Shown here: positions 32,990-43,017 of the stretch, one piece after another
Position numbering within the stretch: position 1 is the stretch's first letter
Layout of the letters: each line of letters opens with the position of its first letter
DNA from: Caulobacter vibrioides
GTDB lineage: Bacteria; Pseudomonadota; Alphaproteobacteria; Caulobacterales; Caulobacteraceae
Reading direction: 5' to 3'
DNA: 64,000 nucleotides
Assembly (NCBI RefSeq): GCF_002858865.1
Contig: NZ_PJRR01000014.1
Location: forward strand, 248,001 to 312,000
Notes under the pieces: model-generated
Databases searched by the model: none
What the model was told of the DNA's origin: nothing
The model's input: the letters and a program-made list of their open reading frames with translations, nothing else
Position numbers and translations under genes: made by a program

Positions 32990-33928
32990 ATGAAGCTGCT
33001 GTCCGGCAACTCCAACCGCCCGCTGTCCCAGGCGATCGCGGAATATCTCGACATGCCGCTGACCCGCGCCCAGGTGCGCCGGTTCGCCGATCTCGAGGTG
33101 TTCGTCACCATCGACGAGAACGTGCGGGGCGAGGACGTCTTCGTCATCCAGTCGACCAGCTATCCGGCCAACGACAACCTGATGGAGCTGTTGATCTGCA
33201 TCGACGCCCTGAAGCGTGCGTCGGGCAAGCGGATCACCGCCGTCATCCCGTACTTCGGCTACGCCCGCCAGGACCGCAAGACCGGTGGCCGCACGCCGAT
33301 CTCGGCCAAGCTGGTGGCCAATCTGATCACCCGCTCGGGCGCCGACCGGGTCCTGACGATGGACCTGCACGCCGGCCAGATCCAAGGCTTCTTCGACATC
33401 CCGACCGACAACCTGTTGCCCTCGCGCCTGATGGCCGAGGATATCCGTCGGCACTATCCGATGGGCGATGACCTGATGGTCGTCTCTCCGGACGTCGGCG
33501 GCGTGGTGCGGGCCCGCGCGCTGGCCAAGCGCCTGGACGACGCTGACCTGGCCATCGTCGACAAGCGTCGCTCGGGTCCGGGCCAGTCGGAGGTGATGAA
33601 CATCATCGGCGACGTCAAGGATCGCCGCTGCATCCTGTTCGACGACATCGCCGACTCGGCCGGCACCCTGTGCAACGCCGCCCAGGCCCTGATGGCCCAC
33701 GGCGCCAAGTCGGTCAGCGCCTACATCACCCACGGGGTGCTGTCGGGCGCGGCGGCCGATCGCGTCGCCAATTCGGTGTTGACCGAGCTGGTGGTCACCG
33801 ACTCGATCGAGGCCTCTGACCCGGCCAAGGCCTGCCCGAAGATCCGCTACGTCTCGTGCGCCCCGCTGATCGGCGAAGCCATCCGCCGCATCGCCAACGA
33901 AGAGTCTGTGTCCAAGCTCTTCGACTAA
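32990..33928 (+). CDS. prs: Ribose-phosphate pyrophosphokinase
   Basis: 312 residues; makes PRPP from ribose 5-phosphate and ATP for purine, pyrimidine, His and Trp synthesis. It starts [20 protein letters not shown]; it has [11 protein letters not shown] at about 88-98, the metal/ATP His segment [13 protein letters not shown], the flexible-loop region after [16 protein letters not shown], and the PRPP-binding [13 protein letters not shown]. The length and motifs are of class I bacterial enzymes. It is a single gene with its own promoter. Confidence 0.97.
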   Translation: MKLLSGNSNRPLSQAIAEYLDMPLTRAQVRRFADLEVFVTIDENVRGEDVFVIQSTSYPANDNLMELLICIDALKRASGKRITAVIPYFGYARQDRKTGGRTPISAKLVANLITRSGADRVLTMDLHAGQIQGFFDIPTDNLLPSRLMAEDIRRHYPMGDDLMVVSPDVGGVVRARALAKRLDDADLAIVDKRRSGPGQSEVMNIIGDVKDRRCILFDDIADSAGTLCNAAQALMAHGAKSVSAYITHGVLSGAAADRVANSVLTELVVTDSIEASDPAKACPKIRYVSCAPLIGEAIRRIANEESVSKLFD

Positions 33929-34087
33929 CGAGCCCAGGCTTGGCGCGTCTTGGTTAATCGCGCGGCTGCATATCGCTCGCCGAGCACACCACGACGACGA
34001 AGTTAAGGTTATTTTTCGCGTGAAACGGCGCGTTCCGTAAGGAATTCGCCTCACGCACGGTCACGCTTGTAAAAGCTTGGTTAACAG

Positions 34088-34108
34088 GGCGACAGTCACA
34101 ATGTCGCC
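34088..34108. other. Inverted repeat in the lipoprotein gene upstream region
   Basis: GGCGACA-N7-TGTCGCC, seven perfect pairs, lies about 50 nt before the ATG at 34159. It could be an operator or a 5'-UTR stem; there is no further support. Confidence 0.35.
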
Positions 34109-34158
34109 TGCCCAAGCTGCTATGCGCGCCACCAGAGTTTGATGGGGAAATTCGGATA

Positions 34159-35235
34159 ATGCGTTCCTTCTCGCGTACGCGGGTCGTGCTGACGACGACC
34201 GCCGTGGCGCTGGCCGCTATGGTCGCGGCCTGTAGCTCTCCGCCTCCCCCGCCCCCGCCGCCCGTGGTGCAAGCGCCGCCGCCGCCGCCGCCGATCACCC
34301 TCTCGGCCAGCGTGGTCGAACGGGCCAGCGCCTTCCGCGGCTACATGGCCCGCGCCAGCCAGGTCTCGCCCACCTTCCAGAATGGCGAGCAGATCCAGGC
34401 CTCGCTGAAAGTCGGCGCGGCCTACGAGACCAAGTCGTTCATGAACGGCGCTGTGGCCTACGCCGCCGTTCTGGCCCTGCAGGACCCCACCTTCGTCGCC
34501 TCGGTGCGCGAGGTCGCGGCCAACCCGGCCCAGCGCCAGGAGATGGTCAACAACATCTTCTCCAACCCCTCCTACGCCACGATGTTCAAGGGCGCCGACA
34601 GCGCTGCGGGCCTGATCATCGACACCATCGGCGGCGATGGGCTGAAGCTGTTCATGGCCGGCAAGGCCGTCAAGCAGGCCGCCTACGACGTTCAGAAATC
34701 CACCTGGTCGAAGGCGACCGTCGTCGACCGCGACGGCCGCCTAGCCTCGACCAAGTCCCTGTCGACCAGCCCGGCGCTGGCGGAAAGCGCCGACGTCGCC
34801 GTCCTGCAGCAAGCCTCTACGGGCGGCCAATCGCTGGGCCTCACCCCGCGCGCCGCCGAGGCGCCCTACTCGCCTGTGGTGGTCCGGGGCCTGGCCGTCG
34901 CCGCTCTCGCGGCCCTCGGCGCCGCCGGTGACGAGAACCTGACCTCGATCGACGCGCTCAGCGCCGATCCGGCCACGGGCAGCTGCCTGAACATGGCCAA
35001 GTTGAACCTCTACCAGTGCCTGGCCGTCTCGAAGCCGCACTACGAGGACATCTTCTGCCTGGGCCAGCACATCCTGATCGACACCGGCGCCTGCGTCATC
35101 AAAGCCGCCGGCGCTACGGTGCCGCCCGAACCGCCGCGCGTCCTGCCGGTCAAGGAATCGATCGCGACCAGGGGCGCGGGCTCCAACTCGCGCAAGGCCA
35201 AGACCCCCGCCAAGAAGCCGGCCAAGAAGGGCTGA
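34159..35235 (+). CDS. Lipoprotein of unknown function with proline-rich linker
   Basis: 358 residues. The lipobox is MVAAC with lipidation at C25, followed by an unusual linker of two proline runs (PPPPPPPP and PPPPPP) that could cross part of the cell wall. A mostly helical body follows. Near the end four cysteines (in SCLNMAKLNLYQCL, FCLGQH and GACVIK) could form two disulfides. The tail is lysine/alanine-rich (KAKTPAKKPAKKG), suited to contact acidic polymers. There is no enzymatic motif. It stands alone between prs and rplY. Confidence 0.75.
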   Translation: MRSFSRTRVVLTTTAVALAAMVAACSSPPPPPPPPVVQAPPPPPPITLSASVVERASAFRGYMARASQVSPTFQNGEQIQASLKVGAAYETKSFMNGAVAYAAVLALQDPTFVASVREVAANPAQRQEMVNNIFSNPSYATMFKGADSAAGLIIDTIGGDGLKLFMAGKAVKQAAYDVQKSTWSKATVVDRDGRLASTKSLSTSPALAESADVAVLQQASTGGQSLGLTPRAAEAPYSPVVVRGLAVAALAALGAAGDENLTSIDALSADPATGSCLNMAKLNLYQCLAVSKPHYEDIFCLGQHILIDTGACVIKAAGATVPPEPPRVLPVKESIATRGAGSNSRKAKTPAKKPAKKG

Positions 35236-35392
35236 TCTTTCGCCCATTCCATCACGAGGGGCCGGGCGTTGCGTCGCCTGGCCCTTTTGTGTATGTAGCG
35301 CGACCCCAAAACGACCGGGCGAGCGTGGCGATCCAGCCATAGGCGCTCTGGTCCCAGAAGAGAGCATCCGGCTCTCTAGAAAGAACGCCACC

Positions 35393-35986
35393 ATGGCCGA
35401 GATCATTCTGAACGTTGAAGTCCGCGACGGCGCCGGCACCGGCAATGCGCGCGCCACCCGCCGCGCCGGCAAGGTCCCGGGCGTCCTGTACGGCGGCGGC
35501 AAGGCTCCGGTGAACATCGCCGTGAAGGCCAACGAATTCCGCAAGTCGCTGTACACCGGCAAGCTGCTGGGTCACCTGGTCACCCTGCAGTACGGCGAAG
35601 AGAAGCAATCGGTCATCGCCAAGGCCGTGCAGTTCCACCCCGTCACCGACGAGCCGGTCCACTTCGACCTGTACCGCGTCGACGAGCACCAGCTGATCAA
35701 GATCGAAGTGCCGGTGCACTTCAAGAACCACGAAACCTCGGTCGGCCTGAAGAAGGGCGGCACGCTGGAAGTCATCCGTCACACCGTCGAGCTGGCCTGC
35801 CCGGCCGACAAGATCCCCGAGGAACTGGTCATCGATCTGGCCGGTCACGACATCGGCGACGTCATCCGCATCTCGGAAGTGAAGCTGCCGGAAGGCGTGA
35901 AGCCGGCCATGGACCGCGACTTCGTGATCGCCAACGTCAAGGCCTCGTCGGCCGCTCAATCGGACGCCGGCGACACGACCGCTTAA
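35393..35986 (+). CDS. rplY: 50S ribosomal protein L25, Ctc form
   Basis: 197 residues, the two-domain L25/TL5/CTC type: an N-terminal 5S-rRNA-binding barrel (residues 5-95, with ARATRRAGKVPGVLYGGG) and a C-terminal TL5 domain (about 100-190). It sits in the central protuberance of the large subunit. A small stem AGAGC-N5-GCTCT (35361-35375) precedes the start and may be a leader element. It is followed by a strong terminator before pth. Confidence 0.96.
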   Translation: MAEIILNVEVRDGAGTGNARATRRAGKVPGVLYGGGKAPVNIAVKANEFRKSLYTGKLLGHLVTLQYGEEKQSVIAKAVQFHPVTDEPVHFDLYRVDEHQLIKIEVPVHFKNHETSVGLKKGGTLEVIRHTVELACPADKIPEELVIDLAGHDIGDVIRISEVKLPEGVKPAMDRDFVIANVKASSAAQSDAGDTTA

Positions 35987-36019
35987 GTCTCTCGGTCTTC
36001 GGATCGAAGCGCATTACAG

Positions 36020-36054
36020 ACGGGCGGGCCTTCGGGTCCGCCCGTTTTTGTTTG
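36020..36054 (+). terminator. Intrinsic terminator after rplY
   Basis: ACGGGCGGGCC pairs with GGTCCGCCCGT around TTCG, followed by TTTTTG and TTT. It lies between rplY and pth, so pth is transcribed at a lower level by read-through or from a promoter I cannot see in the 20 nt left. Confidence 0.92.
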
Positions 36055-36073
36055 AACACCCGAGATCTTCGCG

Positions 36074-36691
36074 ATGCTGATCCTCGCCGGCCTGGGCAAT
36101 CCCGAGCCCAAGTACGAGAAGAACCGCCACAATGTCGGCTTCATGGCCGTGGACGCCCTGGCGCGAAAGTGGGGCACGGCACCGTGGCGCGCGCGCTTCC
36201 AGGGCCTGGCCTGCGAAGGCCAAGTCTCGACCCCCGACGGGCCGGTCAAGCTGCTGCTGCTCAAGCCCAAGACCTACTACAACGAAAGCGGCCGCGCCGT
36301 GGGCGAGGCCATGAAGTTCTTCAAGCTGCAACCCACCGACGTCATCGTCTTCCACGACGAGATCGACATGGCGCCGGGCCGCTTCCGCATGAAGTCGGGT
36401 GGCGGAGCGGCGGGCAATAACGGCATCCGCTCGGTGACCAGCCAGGTTGGAGACGCCTTCCGCCGAGGCCGCATCGGCGTGGGCCATCCGGGCCACAAGG
36501 ACGCGGTGATGCACTATGTGCTGGGCGACTTTCACAAGGTCGAGCACCAGTGGCTGGACCCGATGCTGGACGCCATCGCCGACGCCCTGCCCTTCGCCGC
36601 CGTCGGCGACGACGAGCGCTACCAGGCCGAGGTCATGCGCCTGGCCCCCGCGCCCAAGGCCGACCCGCGCAAGCCCGCCAAGGACGACTGA
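36074..36691 (+). CDS. pth: Peptidyl-tRNA hydrolase
   Basis: 205 residues; releases peptides from peptidyl-tRNA dropped by ribosomes. The motifs are LAGLGNPEPKYEKNRHNVGF with N9 or N10 and the catalytic His at 19-20, PKTYYNESG, FHDEIDMAPG with the catalytic Asp, and GAAGNNGIRS. The C-terminus is extended by a basic Pro/Lys tail. It often pairs with rplY as here. The next gene starts 2 nt after its stop. Confidence 0.97.
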   Translation: MLILAGLGNPEPKYEKNRHNVGFMAVDALARKWGTAPWRARFQGLACEGQVSTPDGPVKLLLLKPKTYYNESGRAVGEAMKFFKLQPTDVIVFHDEIDMAPGRFRMKSGGGAAGNNGIRSVTSQVGDAFRRGRIGVGHPGHKDAVMHYVLGDFHKVEHQWLDPMLDAIADALPFAAVGDDERYQAEVMRLAPAPKADPRKPAKDD

Positions 36692-36693
36692 CG

Positions 36694-37443
36694 ATGTTCT
36701 CGCTGCCCCTGCCGCTGCTGGGCCTGTCGCTGCTGTTCTCAATCGCCCTGTGCGTCCACGTCGTTCGGACCCATCGCGAGATGTACTGGCTGTGGATCAT
36801 CCTGCTGTTCCAGCCGGTCGGCGGCGTGGTCTATCTGGTCGCGGTGATCCTGCCTGAGCTGCTGCGCGGACGGACCGCGCAAAAGGTGGGCGCGGCCGCC
36901 CGCCAGGCGCTGGATCCGCAGCGCGAGTATCGCGAAGCCGCCAAGGCGGTTGAAGACGCGCCGACGGTGGCCAACCGCGTCCGCCTGGCCGTCGCCGCTA
37001 CGGAATTGGGCAGGCACGCTGAGGCCGAAGCGCTCTACGCCGAAAGCCTCGCGGGCCTCTACGCCGATGATCCGCAGCTGCTGCTGGGCCGCGCCAACGC
37101 CCTGATCGAGCTGAACCGCCCCGCCGAGGCCCTGCCACTGCTCGAAAAGCTGGGAGAAACCCCGACCGCCGGCCGCACCCCTCACACTATGCTGGCGCTG
37201 GGCAGGGTCTATCATGCCCTGGGTCGCGAAGAGCAGGCCGAGACCGCCCTGCGCTGGGCGGCTGACCACTATCCAGGCTTCGAGGGCGTGGCCCGCTATA
37301 CTGTCTTCCTCGCCAGCCAGGGCCGCCAGGATGAGGCGCGCGCTCAGCTGGCCGAGATCGACAAGCGCCTGGCCAAGACCCACGCCCACTTCCGCAAGGA
37401 GGCCAAGGGCTGGCGCGATTTCGCGGCTGGGGCGGTCAACTGA
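36694..37443 (+). CDS. Membrane-anchored tetratricopeptide-repeat protein
   Basis: 249 residues. There are two hydrophobic helices at the start (LPLPLLGLSLLFSIALCVHV and MYWLWIILLFQPVGGVVYLV), the second resembling a phospholipase_D-nuclease N-terminal membrane segment, and a cytosolic domain with three or four TPR-like helix pairs (EAEALYAESLAGLYADDPQL, RPAEALPLLEKL, LGRVYHALGREEQAETALRW). It is probably a scaffold; partners are unknown. It starts 2 nt after pth and is likely in the same transcript. Confidence 0.75.
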   Translation: MFSLPLPLLGLSLLFSIALCVHVVRTHREMYWLWIILLFQPVGGVVYLVAVILPELLRGRTAQKVGAAARQALDPQREYREAAKAVEDAPTVANRVRLAVAATELGRHAEAEALYAESLAGLYADDPQLLLGRANALIELNRPAEALPLLEKLGETPTAGRTPHTMLALGRVYHALGREEQAETALRWAADHYPGFEGVARYTVFLASQGRQDEARAQLAEIDKRLAKTHAHFRKEAKGWRDFAAGAVN

Positions 37444-37468
37444 CGCCGACCGCCCCGCTGGGTGCGCC

Positions 37469-39802
37469 TTAAGACACGCGCGCGCGCCTTGCGGCTTCGA
37501 CCATATTGGCGATCGCCGCCTGAGTTTCCGGCCACTTTCGGGTCTTCAAGCCACAGTCGGGATTGACCCACAGTTGCTCGCCGGCCAGCCGCTGACGAGC
37601 GGCCGCCAGCAGGGTGGTCATCTCCTCGACGGCCGGAACACGGGGTGAGTGGATGTCATAGACGCCCGGACCGATCTGGGCCGGATAGGCGTAGCCGACG
37701 AAGGCGTCCAGCAGCTCCATCTTCGACCGCGCCGTCTCGATCGAGATCACGTCGGCGTCCATCGCCCCGATGGCGGCGATGATGTCGTTGAACTCCGAGT
37801 AGCACATGTGGGTGTGGATCTGGGTCGCATCGGCCACGCCGGACGCCGCTAGCCGGAAGCTCTCGACCGCCCAGTCCAGATAGGCGCCCCAGTCGCCGCG
37901 TCGCAGCGGCAGGCCCTCGCGCAGCGCCGCCTCATCGATCTGGATGATCGCCGCCCCGGTGGCCTCCAGGTCGACGACCTCGTCGCGAATGGCCAGGGCG
38001 ATCTGCCGGCAGGCGGTCTCGCGCGGAAGGTCGTCGCGGACAAACGACCAGTTGAGGATCGTCACCGGTCCGGTCAGCATCCCCTTCATCGGTCGCCGCG
38101 TCAGCCCCTGGGCGTAGCGCCACCAGTCCACCGTCATCGGCGCCGGCCGCGAGACGTCGCCAAACAGGATCGGCGGCCGCACGCAGCGCGAACCGTAGGA
38201 CTGCACCCAGCCGCTCTGGGTGAAGGCGAAGCCCGCCAGTTGCTCGCCGAAATACTGGACCATGTCGTTACGCTCGAACTCGCCATGGACCAGCACGTCG
38301 AGGCCGACCGTCTCCTGCCAGGCCACCGCGCGGGCGGTCTCCTGGCGCAGGAAGGCCTCATAGGTCGCGTCGCTGATCTGTCCCTTGGCGAAGGCCGCCC
38401 GCGCCTGGCGTACCTCGGTCGTCTGGGGGAAGGACCCGATCGTCGTCGTGGGCAGCGGCGGCAAGTTCAGCCGCGCCCGCTGAGCCTCGCGACGCTGGTC
38501 GTAGGGCGAGCGGCGGCGGGTCATGTCGAACGTCACGGCGGCCAGGCGTTCGGCGACCTTCGGATCGTGGATGCGCGGCGAGGTCGCCCGCGCCCGCGCC
38601 GCCTGGGCGCTGGCTTCCAGCGCCGCGGCGACCGAGGCTCGGCCTCCGTTCAGCGCCTGGGCCAGCACCGCCAGCGCCTCGACCTTCTGGACCGCGAAGG
38701 CCAGCCACTGGCGGATCTCCGGATCCAGCGCCGTTTCCAGGTCCAGGTCGATCGGCGTGTGCAGCAGCGAGCACGACGGCGCCAGCACCACCCGGTCGCT
38801 TCCGCGTCGCGCCACCACGGGCTCCAGGCGATCCAGCAGGGCCGGCAGGTCGGCGCGCCAGACATTGCGGCCGTCGATCACGCCCAGCGACAGCACCAGG
38901 CTCTCGCGGCTGGCGGCCAGGGCGGCTTCCAGCTCACCCGGCGCGCGGACCAGGTCGAGGTGGAGGCCCTCCACCGGCAGATTGACCGCCGTCGCCAGGT
39001 TCTCGCCATAGCCGCCGAAATAGCTGGTCAGCATCAGACGCAGGCCGGGCGCGGCGTGGGTCAGGGCCCCATAGGCGCGGCGCAGCTCGGCGCGTTCGAA
39101 GTCCGTCAGGTCCAACGCCAGGCAGGGCTCGTCGATCTGCACCCAGTCCGCCCCGGCCGCCGCCAGGCCTTGCAGCACCTGGCCGTAAACCGGCAACAGG
39201 GCCGACAGCAGCGACAGCGGCGAGAAGCCCTCAGCCTTGGTCTTGGCCAGCTTGAGGAACGTCACCGGGCCCAGCAGCACCGGACGCGTGTGGACGCCCA
39301 GCGCCTTGGCCTCGAGGAACTCGTCGACCGGCTTGCTGGACGACAGCGCGAAGGCCTGACCCGGCGACAGCTCGGGCGCCAGGTAGTGATAGTTGGTGTC
39401 GAACCACTTGGTCATTTCCAGCGCCGGAACGCCGTCCGCGCCGGGCGCGTGGCCACAGCCCGGGCCGCACGCCTCGGCCGCCGGACGCCCCTGGTCGCCG
39501 CGCGCCATGGCGAAATAGGTCGCCAGGTCGACCGTCCCGCCCGACCAGCCGTAGGCGGCGGGGATCGCGCCGACCATCACCGCCGTGTCCAGCACGTGGT
39601 CGTACAGCGAGAAGTCATTGCTGGGCACGTGGGCGACGCCCAGCGCGGCCTGGCGCGTCCAGGTCTTGGCCCGCAGGTCGCGCGCCGTGTCGAGCAGCGC
39701 ATCCGCGTCGGTCTTCCCGGCCCAATAGGCCTCTAGGGCGAACTTCAGCTCGCGCTTGGGGCCGATGCGGGGAAAGCCCAGGGTGGCGATGGTGACGGTC
39801 AT
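37469..39802 (-). CDS. metE: Cobalamin-independent methionine synthase
   Basis: 777 residues; transfers the methyl group of 5-methyltetrahydrofolate (triglutamate) directly to homocysteine using zinc. It has the N-terminal start TIATLGFPRIGPKRELKFAL, and the C-terminal zinc ligands in QIHTHMCYSEFNDI and WVNPDCGLKTRKW. An IGSFPQT segment opens the catalytic half. It is preceded by a cobalamin riboswitch that should switch it off when B12 is present, and by a palindrome near the promoter. It converges on the TPR gene. Confidence 0.98.
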   Translation of the reverse strand: MTVTIATLGFPRIGPKRELKFALEAYWAGKTDADALLDTARDLRAKTWTRQAALGVAHVPSNDFSLYDHVLDTAVMVGAIPAAYGWSGGTVDLATYFAMARGDQGRPAAEACGPGCGHAPGADGVPALEMTKWFDTNYHYLAPELSPGQAFALSSSKPVDEFLEAKALGVHTRPVLLGPVTFLKLAKTKAEGFSPLSLLSALLPVYGQVLQGLAAAGADWVQIDEPCLALDLTDFERAELRRAYGALTHAAPGLRLMLTSYFGGYGENLATAVNLPVEGLHLDLVRAPGELEAALAASRESLVLSLGVIDGRNVWRADLPALLDRLEPVVARRGSDRVVLAPSCSLLHTPIDLDLETALDPEIRQWLAFAVQKVEALAVLAQALNGGRASVAAALEASAQAARARATSPRIHDPKVAERLAAVTFDMTRRRSPYDQRREAQRARLNLPPLPTTTIGSFPQTTEVRQARAAFAKGQISDATYEAFLRQETARAVAWQETVGLDVLVHGEFERNDMVQYFGEQLAGFAFTQSGWVQSYGSRCVRPPILFGDVSRPAPMTVDWWRYAQGLTRRPMKGMLTGPVTILNWSFVRDDLPRETACRQIALAIRDEVVDLEATGAAIIQIDEAALREGLPLRRGDWGAYLDWAVESFRLAASGVADATQIHTHMCYSEFNDIIAAIGAMDADVISIETARSKMELLDAFVGYAYPAQIGPGVYDIHSPRVPAVEEMTTLLAAARQRLAGEQLWVNPDCGLKTRKWPETQAAIANMVEAARRARVS

Positions 39803-39921
39803 TGTTGAAAAGCCTCTGCCGGTGTTGTGGCGAGGCTGATCGGGACGCGCGCGATCGAGCGCGCACGGGCGCTATGGTCCGGTCACGCTGAGCAAGCGGC
39901 CAGACCGGACACCCCGCCGGA

Positions 39922-40122
39922 GGACGTTATCTGTCGAGGCAGGTCTCCTGGCTCACGGGTCATCGCCCCTGCCCTGGCCTTCCCGACGCATCCCCGAACC
40001 AGCTCGGCGCGTCAGTGACACGAAACGGACAGCGGCTCGCCGCTCACAGTTGCGGGGGCAGCGCCGGATTCAGGGTTTCACGCCCTCACCGACTTCCCTC
40101 TTAGCTCCGGACGCGAACGTCC
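39922..40122 (-). ncRNA. Cobalamin (B12) riboswitch upstream of metE
   Basis: The minus strand contains the classical parts in order: GGGAAGTCGGTG-like start, GAATCCGGCGCTGCCCCCGC, AACTGTGAGCGG, GTCACTG, GGGAAGG, and the B12 box AGCCAGGAGACCTGCC. P1 can close by GGACGTT with AACGTCC (40116-40122 with 39922-39928). It ends about 120 nt before the metE start. The 413-nt gap between metE and the pirin gene holds this element and the metE promoter only. Confidence 0.95.
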
Positions 40123-40163
40123 GCAGACCACGACAGCGGCAACAGACCACGCGAGGGCCAAGG

Positions 40164-40192
40164 CGTCAATTTAGATATAAAGATTTCTTTAT
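40164..40192 (-). promoter_or_regulatory. metE promoter region with ATAAAGA palindrome
   Basis: A perfect palindrome ATAAAGA-N2-TCTTTAT (40177-40192) lies 7 nt upstream of TTGACG (40169-40164), a good -35 element for the minus strand. The -10 is unclear. The palindrome has the form of ArsR-family sites (SahR/SamR type) known at methionine genes of proteobacteria; that link is inference. Confidence 0.5.
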
Positions 40193-40216
40193 GTGATTTC
40201 CTGGGGGCGCTACGGA

Positions 40217-41047
40217 TCAGAACCGTCCGCGCTGAAAATCATCGAACGCCTGCATCAGCCCCTCGCGCGTGTCCATCACAAAGGGCCCGTGCCAGAACAC
40301 CGGCTCGCCGATCGGGCGGCCGGCCAGCAGCAGGACGCGGGCGTCGGTGACGGCTTCGACCCGGACGGTGTCGCCACGCCCCAGGAACACCCCCGACAGC
40401 GACTCGACGGTGTCGTGGGCGACGCGGACCTTGCCCTCATAGACGGCCAGCATGGCGTTACGGTCGTCGCCGACCGGCTCCTCGAATACCGTCCCCGCCG
40501 GCAGCACGACGTCGAAATAGAGGGCGTCCACCGCGCCGCCGCCGATCGGGCCGGCGGTCCCAGCGTCGGTGGCGCCCGAGATCACCTTGACCGTCACACC
40601 GCCGTCGCGGGCCTCGACCGGGATGCTGTCGGTCTCGAACTCCTGATAGCCCGGCGCGGTCATCTTCAAGCGGGCGGGCAGGTTCACCCACAGCTGGAAG
40701 CCGCGCATGCGGCCGTCGGCCTGCTCGGGCATCTCGGAGTGGACGATGCCCTTGCCGGCCCGCATCCACTGGATCCCGCCCGGACCGATCACGCCCTCGC
40801 GGCCGGTGTTGTCCTTGTGACGCATCCGGCCTTCCAGCATGTAAGTCACGGTCTCGAAGCCGCGATGCGGGTGGTCGGGGAAGCCGCCCATGTAGTCGGA
40901 CGCCTGATCGTTGTCGAAACAGTCCAGCATCAGGAACGGGTCGAACATCTGAGCTTCCGGGGTGCCCAGCATCCGCGTCAGCCGCACGCCCGCGCCATCC
41001 GACGTGGGCTGGCCTTTGACGATCTTCAGGACCGGACGGACGGACAT
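40217..41047 (-). CDS. Pirin family protein
   Basis: A 276-residue bicupin. The N-terminal cupin has FDPFLMLDCFDN, HPHRGFETVTYMLEGRMRHK with the metal-binding histidines, GGIQWMRAGKGIVHSEMP, and FQLWVNLPA. The C-terminal pirin_C domain follows. Pirins are iron-binding; some have quercetinase activity, others regulate metabolism. The substrate is not predictable. The ATG at 41047 follows AAGGAG. It lies upstream of the metE regulatory region, co-oriented with it. Confidence 0.92.
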   Translation of the reverse strand: MSVRPVLKIVKGQPTSDGAGVRLTRMLGTPEAQMFDPFLMLDCFDNDQASDYMGGFPDHPHRGFETVTYMLEGRMRHKDNTGREGVIGPGGIQWMRAGKGIVHSEMPEQADGRMRGFQLWVNLPARLKMTAPGYQEFETDSIPVEARDGGVTVKVISGATDAGTAGPIGGGAVDALYFDVVLPAGTVFEEPVGDDRNAMLAVYEGKVRVAHDTVESLSGVFLGRGDTVRVEAVTDARVLLLAGRPIGEPVFWHGPFVMDTREGLMQAFDDFQRGRF

Positions 41048-41171
41048 GGCGGGCTCCTTGCTCGGCGATTGATATCAGATCTTGTTGCGGTTCGCGCAAG
41101 AGGCGGCGCGCCGGTTCGCCTTTCGGCGCCATCCGTGCTAAGCGCGCGCCAACGAAATTCACGAGAGTTCC

Positions 41172-42272
<1,101 letters not shown>

Positions 42273-42288
42273 GCAACCAGAATACCAG

Positions 42289-42319
42289 CGGCCGGAGCAG
42301 AAACGCTCCGGCCGTTTTT
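42289..42319 (+). terminator. Intrinsic terminator after ychF
   Basis: CGGCCGGAGC-AGAAAC-GCTCCGGCCG followed by TTTTT, 16 nt after the ychF stop. Confidence 0.93.
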
Positions 42320-42336
42320 CATTGGGGAGTAAGCTT

Positions 42337-43017
42337 GTGGCCAAGACCATCACCCTGACCGCCGCCCATGACGGCTTTACGTTCACCGCCCTGCACGCCG
42401 AGCCGGAAGGCCCGCGCAAGGGTGGCGTCATCGTCATCCAGGAGATCTTCGGCCTGGATCAATACGTCCACCAGGACGTCGCCCGGTGGACCGCGCGCGG
42501 CTTTGAGGTGATCGCCCCCTCGATGTTCGACCGTCAGGAGAAGGGCTTTACCGCCCTGCACGACCCGGCGGGCTTCGAGAACGGCGTCAAGCACGCCCTG
42601 GCCAACGGCCCCGACAACGCCATGGGCGACCTCCAGGCCTGTGTCGACTTTCTCAAGGCCCGGGGCCCCGTCTTCGTGGTCGGCTACTGCTACGGCGGCA
42701 CCATGACCTGGCTGGCGGCTTCACGCTGCGAGGGGATCGCGGCGGGCTCCAGCTACTACGGCGGTCAGGTCGCCGGCATGGCCAAGTTCGCGCTGAAGGC
42801 GCCGGTGATCGTCCATCTGGGGCGCAAGGACCCGCATATCCCCGCCGACGAGGTCAAGGCGGCGGTGCGGGCCGCCCACCCCGAGGTTCCCGTCTATATC
42901 TATGAGGCCAGCGGCCACGGCTTCAACAATGACGGCCGCCCCGACTCCGACCTCGCCGACGCCGAACTGGCCCGTCAGCGGACCGTGGACTTCTTCGCCG
43001 CGCACGGGGCGGGCTGA
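42337..43017 (+). CDS. Dienelactone hydrolase family protein (1)
   Basis: 226 residues from the GTG at 42337, 7 nt after GGGGAG. An alpha/beta hydrolase of the dienelactone hydrolase class: nucleophile Cys in VGYCYGGTMTWLA, an acid in GRKDPHIP, and the His in SGHGFNNDGRPDS. The EIFGLDQYVHQDVARWTARG segment is typical of DLH. These enzymes open dienelactones in aromatic breakdown, but many have other ester substrates. Its TGA overlaps the next ATG by one base, pairing it with a paralogue. Confidence 0.9.
   Translation: MAKTITLTAAHDGFTFTALHAEPEGPRKGGVIVIQEIFGLDQYVHQDVARWTARGFEVIAPSMFDRQEKGFTALHDPAGFENGVKHALANGPDNAMGDLQACVDFLKARGPVFVVGYCYGGTMTWLAASRCEGIAAGSSYYGGQVAGMAKFALKAPVIVHLGRKDPHIPADEVKAAVRAAHPEVPVYIYEASGHGFNNDGRPDSDLADAELARQRTVDFFAAHGAG

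Noticed and set aside
33929-34158. Possible tRNA or small RNA gene between prs and the lipoprotein gene
   Set aside because: No cloverleaf or TTCGA-type T-arm could be found; only one 7-bp inverted repeat is present.
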